Part shown: positions 28,001 to 43,000 of the stretch, in pieces | Layout of the letters: every line of letters begins with the position of its first letter | Position numbering within the stretch: position 1 is the stretch's first letter | Source: Macrocystis pyrifera | Lineage: Eukaryota > Sar > Phaeophyceae > Laminariales > Laminariaceae | NCBI GenBank assembly: GCA_031763025.1 | Contig: JASSKH010000014.1 | Location: 11,975,201 to 12,039,200, forward strand | DNA length: 64,000 nt | Reading direction: 5' to 3' | Notes under the pieces: generated by a model | What the model saw: only the letters and a program-made list of their open reading frames with translations | The model's database searches: none | Told to the model about the DNA's origin: nothing | Made by a program: the position numbers and the translations under genes

Positions 28001-31000
28001 TGCATATCCGCCGTGAATGAGTGTAGTGAAAAATCAGCGGTTTCTGTGGTAAAAATATATCGCTCTCCATACGAAGATGAAAATGTACCCCACGCGTGTG
28101 CACCTTGATACGTGTTTCCGCAACTTGTCAATCAGAAGTGTCCCTGCGCGAGCACCGCGTGACCATGTCTTTACGCCGTACTCAATTCGTCTCAAAGTTT
28201 CGTGCAATGGAAGATTACTCTGACGTGACTTACAACCTAGACTTCGTGCGGTTTTGTTGGGTGGCTAGACAGCAATGCGTTGACCACGGTAGATGCCAGC
28301 ACCTTCGACAATTTCGGCTCCGGTGAGAGGTGGTGACTTGAGTATACCGTCTGCGGTCTAAGCAGTCATGGCTGGGTTTACCCAGGGAATATTAGGGCGT
28401 CAGTGTCAGACGTACTGCCACCTTCGGCGACAAATTCTGATCGATTTTTCGCCCTTGCAGGAGAGGTATTTTGACAATGAGCCGATTGGATACTGTCGTG
28501 GCGAGGGCGGCGGAGTATTGAGAAGGTGCCCGTACTACACTACCCCCCTTCCTCCCCAAGTTACTTACGTCATAATAACTAGTACATGTACGTACGTCCA
28601 TCGCTTTGTTGGCCTTTTCGCGTGGTGGAAACAGGCTCTTGGACAACAACGACATCGGAACCATCGAGCCCGACGCCTTCACGGGTTTGGTGTCCCTCTT
28701 ACGCCTGTGAGTATGCGAATGCGGAACAAAGTTCCTTTCGTTCCGGGGTACCCGTGTGATACTGTATCAATTGTGCGACACGTGGGTCCGGATGCAGTTA
28801 CAACACATCTCTACGTGTAAAGATCGATGATTTATCGTTGCTAGATTGATCTCTTTGGTCTACTCGCTGCCCTGACCGAAATCGCAAGCCCTCCTCCCAG
28901 GGGTACTGGAATACAAGGGGAGCTAGTTTACTCCCCACTCGATTAACAGCAAGATGGAGATAAACGTTACATATGATCAGTGTTTCCGACGGGTCAAAAT
29001 ATCGCAGTGAAAGATCACATCCGTCGTTCCGTCCCAGACAGCGGCTTTTATTTGAGTCGATATTATCAAGCATGAAGTTGGATAAGCGAAATAGCATAAT
29101 ACTACGTGGTACGTCAAGAATCCCGCACGTTGTGTTACAGGCAGTCAGCGTATCGTTTTCAGCCTGTCCACAACAACATTGTATTCTGCATAACTCGGTA
29201 CGGACATATTTCTGCAATGCTTGCATTCTTCTAGATGCCACGCATAGGAAGCGTCTCATACTCCTTGATTTTCTTCTTCGGTTAACTCAAGAGCTCCAGA
29301 CGAGCACTGTCTCCTCTGGGGGTGGGGGGGGGTCCTTGCTAGGCGGAGTGCCTCACTTATTCCCGAATATTTCGAACAAGCGGGACAGGACGTAACGCGT
29401 GGGGACATACCAGGAAATACCAGGTCATTCTGTTTGCCCGGCCAATGCAAGATTGTTTCCCGAAATCCGTCCTTAGGTCCCTTGCGTCCAACGCTCTGAC
29501 GACGCTTCCGGTGGGTATTTTCGAAGACCTCGGGTCCGGTTCGCCACTGGAAATACTGTGAGTGCTTCTGCACCTTATCGCAGACTCATCATGCCTGTGC
29601 ACAAGCTTTAGCAGGTTGAACATGTATACCTTTGCACCGCTTTCCGTCAAGTTGGTGTGCACATGTCCATCACAACTTCATCACGACAAAACCTCAGTGA
29701 CCGTTGCAGCCCACGCGTTGAACCTGATTCTCCTGGCCACCTTCGCTGCGCAATCCAACCGTGTTCTGCTCATTCAGAGATCTGACTGGAAACGAGGACC
29801 TACAATGTATTCCCACCGTGTAAGTCGTCAGTGTAAGGGGTTTCCTTGTGTTATTGTGCGTGCGTGAGTTATGTTCTTGTAGTGTGATTGAGATTCGGCA
29901 CAAAAATGCAGAGCGGTTGGATTCAGGAATAAACGCCGTTTGTCTGATGCCCGAGTTGTGAGATATCTATATCTGAACTTTAGGCCTCTCGCCTAAACAT
30001 CTTCGAATGAGTGTGTCATAGTTCTTCAGGTGTAGGCGAGAGAAGACAAGCGCAAACATATTCGTCTTGTACGCGAGGCATGTGCATTAAAGCTTAGGTT
30101 CAGTACATACTTTGTATCATGCATCGAATTCGCGACTGCGGGGTACCACCCGGCCGTGTGTATCGAGTAGGGTCCGCACGTGCTCCAGAGTTTGAGCGAG
30201 TCGGCTTGAAACCAATCGCTTCCCTTCATCCCCACCTGGTCTTTCTTGCGCTCCGGTTTATGCAGCATCCCGCCCTTTTTTGGGGAGCTGCCTCCTACCG
30301 CTGGCCTCTGTGGTAAGTATCTGGGGGGTGCAACATATTGTGTCGATCTCCTTCGAACGTAATTAACAACGGAGATAGTCACCTGCTTAGTAAATTTTAG
30401 TCGTCTTATCAAAGTGTAATTCTTGACCTGAGATCGACGGCATGTCCGCTTGAGACTCCTAATGAGGCCTATTGGTGGTATAAATTGCAGGCCAGAGTTG
30501 AATGTCTAGTCCGGAAAGTACATAGAGGAAAACATCAGTCGACGAGTCTTCCCTGGGTGATCGATGATGTTTTTAACGGGTGACTCAGACAGTTTCATCT
30601 ACGATGTCGATTGTTCCGCCCGAATTGGAATATAATCCACATCCATTTTTTGACAACCACTATTTACATCAATGCTACGCTTTGGTGCTTGCCAAACACC
30701 TGCGATGGCTGCCCCGCAGGGTGTACCCCAGCCGCGGCGGTGAGCTGCGATGCAAACGTAGGAGTGTGTGCTCCAGGGGCGGTGGGCTACACCTGCGTTC
30801 CTGGTGAGAAATAATTTGGACGGAAATATACACAAATGACGTCGGTCTCGCCCTTGTTCCGCGTCACGTGGGAAAAAACAACTGATTGAGCGTGCAGTAC
30901 ATAGATCTGCCTCACTGGACGAAACAAATGATCGAGCGTGGGGTACATAAATGTGGCACAGGCTCTACCCCGTGCCCAGGGTTGCCCGGACATTTGAGCT

Positions 31001-34000
31001 CCGCGATTAACCTGGTGGTTATCGATGGCGAAGACCTCCACGTACGGCGCATCACACAGCTCACGCGTATTTCAAGCATGAAAGGGTGGTGCAGGTCTGC
31101 CGAACATCCAACGAGTCTAGGTCAAATCGACATGCAGCCGACGTGTCATGTCCTGAATTTTCCTCTCCTTCTTTCGTTGGTACTTTGGCTGCATTTCATG
31201 TTGGGGGTCATCTCAGAACTTTAATTTGGTGCAAGGTGCCTCCTATCTGGCGTGAAAATGTAGCACAACCGAGCTCATCCGTTTTTTGTATTTCTCATAT
31301 TGTTGTAGCGACGTCATTGACAGTACGCCCCTCACTGGTCGCGCAAGCACCCGATCGGCGTCCGAACCCTTTCGCGTGTACTCTTACTGGGGGACAACGA
31401 GACCGAAAAAAAAAACGGGCTCGGAAACGGAGTTGGAACGTTTCTGCTATCGTGCCTACCCCTTGCGTGAGTCATTAGCCCGAACAAGGTCGGCAGAACT
31501 CGCTTCCGGTCCTTCATCCTCTTCCTCGCTTTCACTACCTTGGGACACATGTTCTCGTCGAAATCACTACTGACGCTGTCGACATCTTCTCCCCGCACAC
31601 CTGAGTCCTTCCTCCCTTCGTCGTCGTCAATCCCCTGTCACTCGTGATTCGCTGCTGTCCCTTCCACACTCCCACTAACACCGCTGCTGCGCTTTCTTCG
31701 CTGCCACCACCCCCCCCCCCCCCCTCCCGCTTGCTGTCGGACTTTCTCGCTGCCATTATACCTCTCGCCGTTATTCTCTTTGCCCCGATGAGTGCGACCG
31801 TCCCGGCCATTGTCCCGGTTGCTCACGCCCTGCAGTGGCGCCTATAGCTGACGTTGAAGCATTCTAAAATGCGCTCTAGCCTCCTGTAGTAGAACCCAAG
31901 AACCTTCTGCTGCAGCCTCTCGCCATCATCAGTGTACGTCCCAAGTGGAAGCCTCATACTTAGTGTAGCGCCGGTTTGCTCGATTAGCACCCTGTGGTCG
32001 TAAGCCCGGCGTCTTCGTGCCTGTGCCCGCCGTGTGATCGAACCCTTCACCTATCCCAACCCTCGCCGCAGCATGATTGGCCGCTTCATAAGTGATGCAC
32101 CCAGGCCCGCAAGAGCTGAGCGGACGAGTTTGGGACCCGGTAGATATTCAATGGGCAGTGTTGATTCACCAGCATCGTGGTCAACATGGTCAAGCATAGT
32201 ACGGTGTCCGATCCCCGAACTCGCCCGGTGATGTCACCCTTCCTTTCTTCGTCGCCATCGTCATCTCTCGACCCCTCGGTATTTGCTTTGTCCGCGGAAG
32301 TAAAGGGCTGCAGGTTATCTGGGGGTTCGTTACGGTCATAAGCGTCGATGAACGTGTACGGTCCGTTCAAGTTGTCGTGGTTGATGTGGTTATCGTCGGT
32401 ACCTCCCGCTGTCATTACAAACCCAGTCTTTTCAAACAGGCTCATACGTTGAAGCTGGTCCGTATCGAACCTTATCCACTTTTGCGGGGGTTCCTGCGTC
32501 GAAAGCAAAATCTCAGTTCGGGGGGAAACAAGTTGGAAAATGTGAAACGGCTAAACAAACCGTGTTTCACTTGAAAACATACTACCAATAAAATAACATA
32601 ATAATCCGTTGAAAAGCTGATTCATATTACTCGCGATCACCAGGAACAGGCAGCAGGATGACCCGAAGGCGTCAAAACTTCGCCGGGGGTAATAGACATT
32701 TCATATTCTGCAGAGAAGTCCCAGCCTCGAGTATTTCCAACTATGTCCAAAATGTCATCTTGGGTTTAATATCAGCCTGGGTTTTAGTAAGTGTCCCATG
32801 GTGTAGATATATTTGTTGCGGATACATTCGCTTTACGGTGTTCAACACCCATTCACGGCGTGTGCGTGTGCTTCCAGTTTCATGGTGCAGCATGCTGCGA
32901 CTGCTCAATACCCGTAGATGATTTTGCGGTAGCCTACTTCGAGCAAGGACGTGCGGAGGTTGAACGAATACACCGCTGACGTATGTGAAGTTTCGGAGAT
33001 ATTAGCCGATCGGCATCGTGTTGGGACACATGCGGTCATCCACGAAAGTTCACGCGTCCCGTCTAAACCTTGGCCCCGATAAGCTCGGAACCGTGGCACT
33101 CGGTAAGCGGATATATTACAGTGCTGTATGTTGTTCACGTGAGCGCGTAAGAGCCAATATGTGTACAACCTACAGGCGAGTATGCATGTATTCCCTGCAT
33201 GACCGCCCGACAACAAGAGATGTCGTCATTTTTGCGGAGAGGCTGGTCATCACATTGATGTCAATAGATTGGACGGAAAACGGGAATGGGAGTCTTGACA
33301 CGACGCTCGTTTGAAAAAAGAAAACGTTCACTTTACGGTATGACAGTTGTCAACGTTCCGGGAGAGAACACGGCATGCACTTGGCAAACCTGCTGAGGAA
33401 CCCTGGTGTATTTAGACGGGATCTCGTAACTTGTTACCATCCTCATGGACATCGGTCTGTCGGTCTGTCGGTCCGTCTGCCTGATCTCGGTTCAGGTCCA
33501 ACCTCGTGCATTACTGGTCCGGATTCTCTATGTGTCCCAGGCGCTCAAGTTCTGTGAGTGCGATACTTCGAAATTGCTATATAATATACGTCGAAATACG
33601 TCTGCGTAGCGTGTGCGTTATGTCTCACTGTTTTCTCAACACGGTAGCTGTAAGAAACCTACTATCATATCGCTGTGACAGCTCAGTGCATTTGCGTCCA
33701 TCGTTTTACCAAACTGGGGGCCTTGATTAGAATGGCCAACGTTTCTGGTCTTTCCTACTGCCGCGTGTTTTGTTGGGGCACCCTCATTATGTGAAATGGA
33801 ATCGATCAAGTGCGGGTACTCGTAGAGTTCACGTTGAAGGAGCGCACACGAATGAAGCACGCTGGATGCTATGGTAAAACTGACACGTACAGTAACTGGT
33901 TGTGCCGTTAAGTTCATGAATAACGATGTGCTCAACTAGTCCACTTCACCACGCCGGACATACCACACGTACGGTGAAACATTTACATGCTTTCGTTCTC

Positions 34001-37000
34001 CGGTCCTTGTTTGCTGTAACTGCAGGGATCTTTCCGGTTGCGGTATTGGAGACGCCGACTTGCCTGATCTCAAGCTTTGCCTGGACACCGTCGGACGCAG
34101 CGGAATTGTCACCCTGTACGTGCTCATGTCCGTCGAAGGAGTAACATGGGTGTCGTCGTCTCTCTGGCGCGATGCTTGTTCAGCTGTCGCGCGACAATGA
34201 CACACGCAACGGCGCCACGTTAAACGTTTCTTCAATTCGGATAGTGTACCTTGTAACCGTAGGTATATAGTATAGTCCAATCACTTAAAGAGGTCGTAGG
34301 TATGTTGCGATTGCACAACCCCAAATTATGATTTCGCTCGGAGAGATGATTTGTCCCAACTTCCAACGGTAATCCACACAAACAATATGCGGGACTCTCC
34401 TGAAATCGTTTGAGAGTTCAACTGTTGTCTAATTAAGCCACGTTTGTCAACGACAGGCGGCATACCCGAAAAGAAGAAAACGACTTGGATACCCGGATTA
34501 CCGGGCCGTCTGTTCCCGATACTTCGCATGCCGTCAAGAAAAAACCTATCAACACAGACCACCTACCTACTTACGGAGGTTCCATCTGCTCCCATGAAGA
34601 CCCCCATTGCGACAGATACATGAACCGTTAGATGTGTTGTCTCTAGGTTTGTTACAAAATTTCCAACTTGTCCCGGCCTTGCGCCGTGGTTCGGCGCTTG
34701 CGTCCACCCTTGAATGAACTTACCGCCGATTCAACAATGCGCTCAACACGAGTTACCAAAAGACATTTGTATGGAAATACATTATTTCTAACGTCAGCTG
34801 CAGATATATAATTGTGCTCCACATGGACGTTTGCATGACAACGACTTCAGCTTGACGTGGAAAGTAATCCTAAGAGGAAAATATTAAGCGACAGTATGTA
34901 AAAACTAACGTTTCGGGCGTTGGAAATAGTCACCGCATCTAGAACAGTTCTCATTGTATGTGAAAATTTTGAAGCAGGACCTGATGTACACAGCAATGGT
35001 ATCGATCAACCTGTTCAGCGACGATTTCATTAAACCATTTTGCATCATGAGTGCAACGAAACAACGAACGGTTGCAAAAACTATGAGTAAGTGTTTTTGG
35101 CGTGATCATTATGTGGTTGTAACGACAGTACAGGACTGATGGTGCATACTTTAGGGTAGCCATCGAATGTCTCGAAAAGGTACATTCGATTCACAAACCG
35201 ACATGACCACAGCGATTGAGTAAAATGATGACTGCGCCGGCTTTATCTCGCAGACCGTGTGCGGATTCATTGAACCCCGCATCTCGACAACAAACGCCCC
35301 ACCCTGATCCGATGTCGGCAATCAGCTCGAGGTGACAAGAAACCATACTCGCACGTCGTGTACGTGTTGTACCATATTTCCAGTCGACGCACAGGTAAAT
35401 ACATATGTCGATCGATGCACTTTGCTCTTAATTACCCCGAGCATAGTCAGTTCCAAACATGGTCGCTTTTGGACGGGAGGTGCTATTTTCACACAAGCTA
35501 GGTTCCCCTACATGGCCTTCCGGACAAATCCCGAAAAGAGAGAGGAGGCCGTTGGCCGCATGGGGTCCATCGAGAGCAGACAGTTGCGACATTTGCCTAA
35601 ACGTACTCGCAAAACCTCCTTCAACTATCTGTCCAACGGTGACGATAGACCTCCCGAGAGTAAAACAATCTACGCGCGTCTCTAGCGTGTCAAGACTCAG
35701 AGGTTCTGCGTCAAAACAACCGCGCACATTCTCCACCTCTGTGCCATAAAAGCACTCGCATTCCAGCGATGAATATGCACCGCATTAACGTGATACTTGG
35801 AATACTTGTCAAGCATCATTTGCATCCCATACTTCAGGTGGCTGTACAACAACGCGTTGACCACTGTGGACGCGGAGCTCTTGCAAAATCTGGGGTCTCT
35901 TGTGAATTTGTGAGTGGAGAATGTGATTGATATCGTTTAGAATCGAGATTGGCTATAGGCTGCGACCGTGAGGACGTTGGTTGTTGAGGTCATGCGACCC
36001 TAACTGACAATGTGTCCGTGGTTTATTATTTGCTAGATAGGCGATCGGGTTCTGGGCCAACTTGCCAATTTGACGCTGGCGTGTTGGTTTATGGGAAGGT
36101 TACACATAGCACGAAATGGCCTACCAGACGAAGGTACCTACAACCTCATACGCTGTGTTTTGATGTACGTCTGTCGCTCCGTTGGTGTTTGTGGGTGGTG
36201 AGAACAGGCAGCTGCACGCAAATGACATCGGAATCATCGACGTTGGCGCTTTCCAGAGTTTGGCGTCTCTGACAGCCTTGTGAGTGGACAATAAACTGTG
36301 AGGACACCGTTCCTTTCGATCTGGACGACTTTGATCCTACAGGAAATCCTATCATGTACCATTCCTGCTGGGGAATGGACTCCCGGTTCGAATTAACATG
36401 TTTGACACGTTTTTTACATCGGATGGGTTGCGGGTAGTGCGTGCCATGTGCAATGTTGGCTCGATCACGGCTTGACCCGAATATGAAGACCACGAGGTGT
36501 CTGCGTGTCGAGAAGATCATATTTCGTGGCAAGGATGGGTTGTATGCCGTGACCGCTTGTCGAGGGGGGCATCGTGAGATGCCTACTACTGTAGCGGGCA
36601 TGAAATATTGCAAGGTGACACGAAGTGCACAATTATACCTGGTACAAACCACGGTAAAGGGTGTAACCTCCGCTGAAACTTATCCGCCAAATTCGCCCGT
36701 TCGGTAGCCAAATCGGCGACCATTATACTGCTGCTACATATTCTACTGTACAACACAACAGCTACATCTCCTACCGCGGCAACTACGGTTACTTCTGCGA
36801 CAGCGTGACCGCTTTTGTCTGCGTACTGAACGATATCTGCTGGTACTGCATACGCGGCCGGCACTACAAACACATTCAGTTGTCTTCCTACTACTGCGAC
36901 TGTCATTCTGCCTTTTCTACACTACTGCGTAAGTACGTACAGTATGTACCAAGTGCATTTTGCAGCAGCACCGTGGACATGCCGCCGGATGTACATCGTA

Positions 37001-40000
37001 ATGGCGGCTGGCCGTGATTGGCGTTAGGTGGTGTAAACACCCACCCGAGACTTTGCAGCACGCTCTCTGCGCATCGTCTTTACTTCCCAGAGGAGGCAAA
37101 AGTGCTTGTCGAATCACAACTCCAGCTCGTGTTTGGTCCTTGAGAGTTTTGGTCGATGTTATACGGCCTGTTGTTTTCTTTTCTTCGCTGCGGTAGTACA
37201 TAGTTGGAGTGGACGACAGTACTTTGTGTATCGATGTTACCGCCCGGCCGCTGGTTCGTTAACCGTTCACCTCTTTACTTGTATGCGATGTACCAGGTTT
37301 CTCCACGCTAATGAGCTGACCACGGTAGAAACAGGCATCTTCGACAATTTGGGCTCACTTAGAACCTTGTGAGTGAAACATACCAGTACGTCGTTCGTTC
37401 CTCGTATAGTAGTCGCGACTGATATATGTAGAAATCACCGGGTATTCAGGCTGAGACGTTCTGCCGTATCGTGGCGGCAACGGTTGTCGTGATAGAGTTT
37501 CTTTAATGTGAGGCGTTTCGACCAAGTTCCAACACTTGCGGTTGTCGTCGCAAAACAGTCGTTAGTTCCAAGTCTTAGATGTCAAAGGGGTGTTGGACTC
37601 GTTCCGTAGCGCGAGGTACTTTGCCGCACATGTAAATGCCATCCTCGCGCGTTGCGTGTTGATGGGCGTCGCTCTGCTGGTCGTTTGGGACGGTGCGACC
37701 AGGTTGCTGTTCGAGAACGACATCGGATCCATCGAGGCTGGCGCTTTCAACGAGTTGACTGCTCTTATTGACTTGTGAGTGAGCGAGTGTCGCTTCTCGA
37801 CCTGAAGCTACATGTACGGGATGATTGTGTTCATGACGTTAGTCCCAGCGACTCTTCATGGCACCGAGTGGTGGGAAGGTTTTCGCAGACCCCCAAATGA
37901 GTGTTGCCTCCTGGGGAAGGAGTACCCACACCTGGATACCTAGTATATTTCAATGAGGAATAATGGGTGTTGCTCCGACGAATGTCCAATAAAATACAGA
38001 CAGGACATATATAGTTCCGGTAGTTAGCCCCATGACGCTGGAGCCTTGTCCAAACTTGTTGTACAACCTGGGATACCTTACAACTTGTTCTACTGCAGAT
38101 ATTTCGCACGTCTTCGTCAAACAACCAATCGAACAATCTCACTCTTGGCGGCATGCGGAGTAGCCCAGCCTTTCCCGACACCACCTACAATTTAGCGTTA
38201 GCTACATGCCGTGTCTACTCGTATTGTCCTTGAGTTCGTGATTAGTCTCGACTTTAGCCTGGTATAAACCTCCACTGTTGAGACCAAAACTTGATTACAC
38301 TTGTTTTCCTACGAACCCATAGCAATTCCCGAGAACCGCACAAGAAACGCTCTAGTACATACAGTTCGAAACTTCAACACAGTCAAAACAACAACACGTC
38401 GTCTGTGCAGCAGTATGTAGTTGAATCCACACCTGAAGAGCTGACACGATAGACACTGAGAAACGACATAGACATGCGGACTCGAGGCATCAGTATACTG
38501 ATGTACTGCGATTAATAATACTTGTTTCGCGTTTGTGCCTGTTTGTTTCAGAGCTTGCATCGCTACAGCTTGTACTTCTCTCGCTCCACCGTGCTGCTAC
38601 TACCGTGGCTACATCCTGTACTGGATGTATTGTACTGATACTATTTAGTATAGACTGCATGTAGGTTCACTTATGTACTGCCCCTGCTCCTGCGCTCACT
38701 ACAACTACTGCTATAGAGGAATATTGCGATCACTATCACTATATGCTGCCGTACATTACTGCTGCTGCGCCACTGCTTCCACAGAACCACCAATCATACT
38801 ACCTCTAGTATAAAAAGGCTTATCTTATTATTTTTACTAATGTGCTGCTGCTGCAACTCTAGTGCTCGTACAACTCATAGTTATATTCGTTGAAGGGTGC
38901 ATGCAATCAGTACGACTACTCTTGCTACTGCTGTTACTGCCGCTGCCCCTGCTAATAATGCTGTACACAACCACACAAGAAATACACCCCACTGCATGCC
39001 TTCCGAACTTCAGATGTGCGTCAACCCTTGAAAGTACTGTCGCTTCGACAACCTGGGTTTTCCTCTTTTAGTTGAGAAGTACGGTCAAATGCGAAACCGT
39101 TGGGTTGTTGCCTCAATACAAGAAAAATCCGAAACAAGCCGCAGGGCAAACAGCAGCCTCTGGAACACACGGACCTTTTTAGATCCACGCGTACACTCCG
39201 TTGCCATGGCATCTCGGTAATTTTCGTGTGTACGTCGCATGTCTCCTGCGCGTTCTTCAGGCAGCTTGACAGCAATGCGATCACCACGTTGGACACCGGC
39301 ATGTTCGACGATTTGGGGGCCCTTCAGACGTTGTGAGTGAACATTGGGAACATGAGGCAACTTTTACGGCCGTAGGATAACGTACTACTGTGTATTGCTC
39401 GATGAACTCGAACATACGCGGGCTCGGCGGCGACAACCGCCTGTCGTCACGAATCTTTGCTTGTACATTACACCAGGTGTTTTGGGATCTGACCAAGCGG
39501 ATATCAATCAATATCACATATTACACATATCTCTATTTTCCCCCTTTCCCGGGTTTGAAGCCAACCCTATAGATCGTCGTCGGGAACTTTAAAACAACAA
39601 TATCCTGTTTGGGCATGCCGGCGGCGAACACAGGAATAATATCATCTACAGAGTCTGGCTTTTTCAAAGGTTGTCATTGAGCTTGGAAGCGCCTCTTAAG
39701 CGGGGCCTCGTAAGGGGCAGACACCATATACTACACACAGGTATATATGGTCTTGACACGATTGTCTGTCCGACAAATATGCTGCTCGATATGTTACATC
39801 ATACGGTAATCCAGCGGCCCGTCGACACTTCTACCTCCTTGTGCATTATGTACGGTATATATCCTGTTGACGTACGGGGATGAAGCTTCCGCAAATAGGC
39901 AAGTGTGGCTCATGCAACCGAGGAGGGACCTTTGCCTGCACGCGCGATAATGGTTGGTGGCCAATCATATTTACAACACCACCCCCACTGCTGTATAACA

Positions 40001-43000
40001 ACATAACCAACCATTATCGCGCCGTGACTTCTGCGCCCTCGTGTGTCGATAAGTCGGTAGGTATGTTGACCGTGGACCGTGCATATCCGCCGTGAATGAG
40101 TGTAGTGAAAAATCAGCGGTTTCTGTGGTAAAAATATATCGCTCTCCATACGAAGATGAAAATGTACCCCACGCGTATGTACCTTGATACGTGTCTCCGC
40201 AACTTGTCAATCAGAAGTGTCCCTGCGCGAGCACCGCGTGACCATGTCTTAACGCCGTACTCAATTGGTCTCAAAGTTTCGTGCAATGGAAGATTACTCT
40301 GACGTGACTTACAACCTAGACTTCGTGCGGTTTTGTTGGGTGGCTAGACAGCAATGCGTTGACCACGGTAGATGCCAGCACCTTCGACAATTTCGGCTCC
40401 GGTGAGAGGTGGTGACTTGAGTATACCGTCTGCGGTCTAAGCAGTCATGGCTGGGTTTACCCAGGGAATATTAGGGCGTCAGTGTCAGACGTACTGCCAC
40501 CTTCGGCGACAAATTCTGATCGATGTTTCGCCCTTGCAGGAGAGGTATTTTGACAATGAGCCGGTTGGATACTGTCGTGGCGAGGGCGGCGGAGTATTTG
40601 AGAAGGTGCCCGTACTACACTACCCCCCTTCCTCCCCAAGTTACTTACGTCATAATAACTAGTAAATGTACGTACGTCCATCGCTTTGTTGGTCTTTTCG
40701 CGTGGTGGAAACAGGCTCTTGGACAACAACGACATCGGAACCATCGAGCCCGACGCCTTCACGGGTTTGGTGTCCCTCTTACGCCTGTGAGTATGCGAAT
40801 GCGGAACAAAGTTCCTTTCGTTCCGGGGTACACGTGTGATACTGTATCAATTGTGCGACACGTGGGTCCGGATGCAGTTACGACACATCTCTACGTGTAA
40901 AGATCGATGATTTTATCGTTGCTGGATTGATCTCTTTGGTCTACTCGCTGCCCTGACCGAAATCGCAAGCCCTCCTCCCAGGGGTACTGGAATACAAGGG
41001 GAGCTAGTTTACTCCCCACTCGATTAACAGCAATATGGAGATAAACGTTACATATGATCAGTGTTTCCGACGGGTCAAAATATCGCAGTGAAAGATCACA
41101 TCCGTCGTTCCGTCCCAGACAGCGGCTTTTATTTGAGTCGATATTATCAAGCATGAAGTTGGATAAGCGAAATAGCATAATACTACGTGGTACGTCAAGA
41201 ATCCCGCACGTTGTGATACAGGCAGTCAGCGTATCGTTTTCAACCTGTCCACAACAACATTGTATTCTGCATAACTCGGTACGGATATATTTCTGCAATG
41301 CTTGCATTCTTCTAGATGCCACGCATAGGAAGCGTCTCATACTCCTTGATTTTCTTCTTCGGTTAACTCAAGAGCTCCAGACGAGCACTGTCTCCTCTGG
41401 GGGTGGGGGGGGGGTCCTTGCTAGGCGGAGTGCCTCACTTATTCCCGAATATTTCGAACAAGCGGAACAGGACGTAACGCGTGGGGACATACCAGGAAAT
41501 ACCAGGTCATTCTGTTTGCCCGGCCAATGCAAGATTGTTTCCCGAAATCCGTCCTTAGGTCCCTTGCGTCCAACGCTCTGACGACGCTTCCGGTGGGTAT
41601 TTTCGAAGACCTCGGGTCCGGTTCGCCACTGGAAATACTGTGAGTGCTTCTGCACCTTATCGCAGACTCATCATGCCTGTGCACAAGCTTTAGCAGGTTG
41701 AACATGTATACCTTTGCACCGCTTTCCGTCAAGTTGGTGTGCACATGTCCATCACAACTTCATCACGACAAAACCTCAGTGACCGTTGCAGCCCACGCGT
41801 TGAACCTGATTCTCCTGGCCACCTTCGCTGCGCAATCCAACCGTGTTCTGCTCATTCAGAGATCTGACTGGAAACGAGGACCTACAATGTATTCCCACCG
41901 TGTAAGTCGTCAGTGTAAGGGGTTTCCTTGTGTTATTGTGCGTGCGTGAGTTATGTTCTTGTAGTGTGATTGAGATTCGGCACAAAAATGCAGAGCGGTT
42001 GGATTCAGGAATAAACGCCGTTTGTCTGATGCCCGAGTTGTGAGATATCTATATCTGAACTTTAGGCCTCTCGCCTAAACATCTTCGAACGAGTGTGTCA
42101 TAGTTCTTCAGGTGTAGGCGAGAGAAGACAAGCGCAAACATATTCGTCTTGTACGCGAGGCATGTGCATTAAAGCTTAGGTTCAGGTACATACTGTGTAT
42201 CATGCATCGAACTCGCGACTGCGGGGTACGACCCGCCGTGTGTATCGAGTAGGGTCCGCACGTGCTCCAGAGTTTGAGAGAGTCGGCTTGAAACCAATCG
42301 ATTCCCTTCATCCCCACCTGGTCTTTCTTGCGCTCCGGTTTATGCAGCATCCCGCCCTTTTTTGGGGAGCTGCCTCCTACCGCTGGCCTCTGTGGTAAGT
42401 ATCTGGGGGGTGCAACATATAGTGTCGATCTCCTTCGAACGTAATTAACAACGGAGATAGTCACCTGCTTAGTAAATTTTAGTCGTCTTATCAAAGTGTA
42501 ATTCTTGACCTGAGATCGACGGCATGTCCGCTTGAGACTCCTAATGAGGCCTATTGGTGGTATAAATTGCAGGCCAGAGTTGAATGTCTAGTCCGGAAAG
42601 TACATAGAGGAAAACATCAGTCGACGAGTCTTCCCTGGGTGATCGATGATGTTTTAACGGGTGACTCAGACAGTTTCATCTACGATGTCGATTGTTCCGC
42701 CCGAATTGGAATATAATCCACATCCATTTTTTGACAACCATTATTTACATCAATGCTACGCTTTGGTGCTTGCCGAACACCTGCGATGGCTGCCCCGCAG
42801 GGTGTACCCCAGCCGCGGCGGTGAGCTGCGATGCAAACGTAGGAGTGTGTGCTCCGGGGGCGGTGGGCTACACCTGCGTTCCTGGTGAGAAATAATTTGG
42901 ACGGAAATATACACAAATGACGTCGGTCTCGCCCTTGTTCCGCGTCACGTGGGAAAAAACAACTGATTGAGCGTGCAGTACATAGATCTGCCTCACTGGA

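Larger units (their letters stand above)
24193..36286 (+). repeat. Tandem unit 3 (12.1 kb LRR cassette)
   Basis: Length is 12094 bp. Apart from the E remnant, every exon from B to A is intact in length and phase, so this is the best reference copy of the 834-nt in-frame cassette. Confidence 0.95.
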
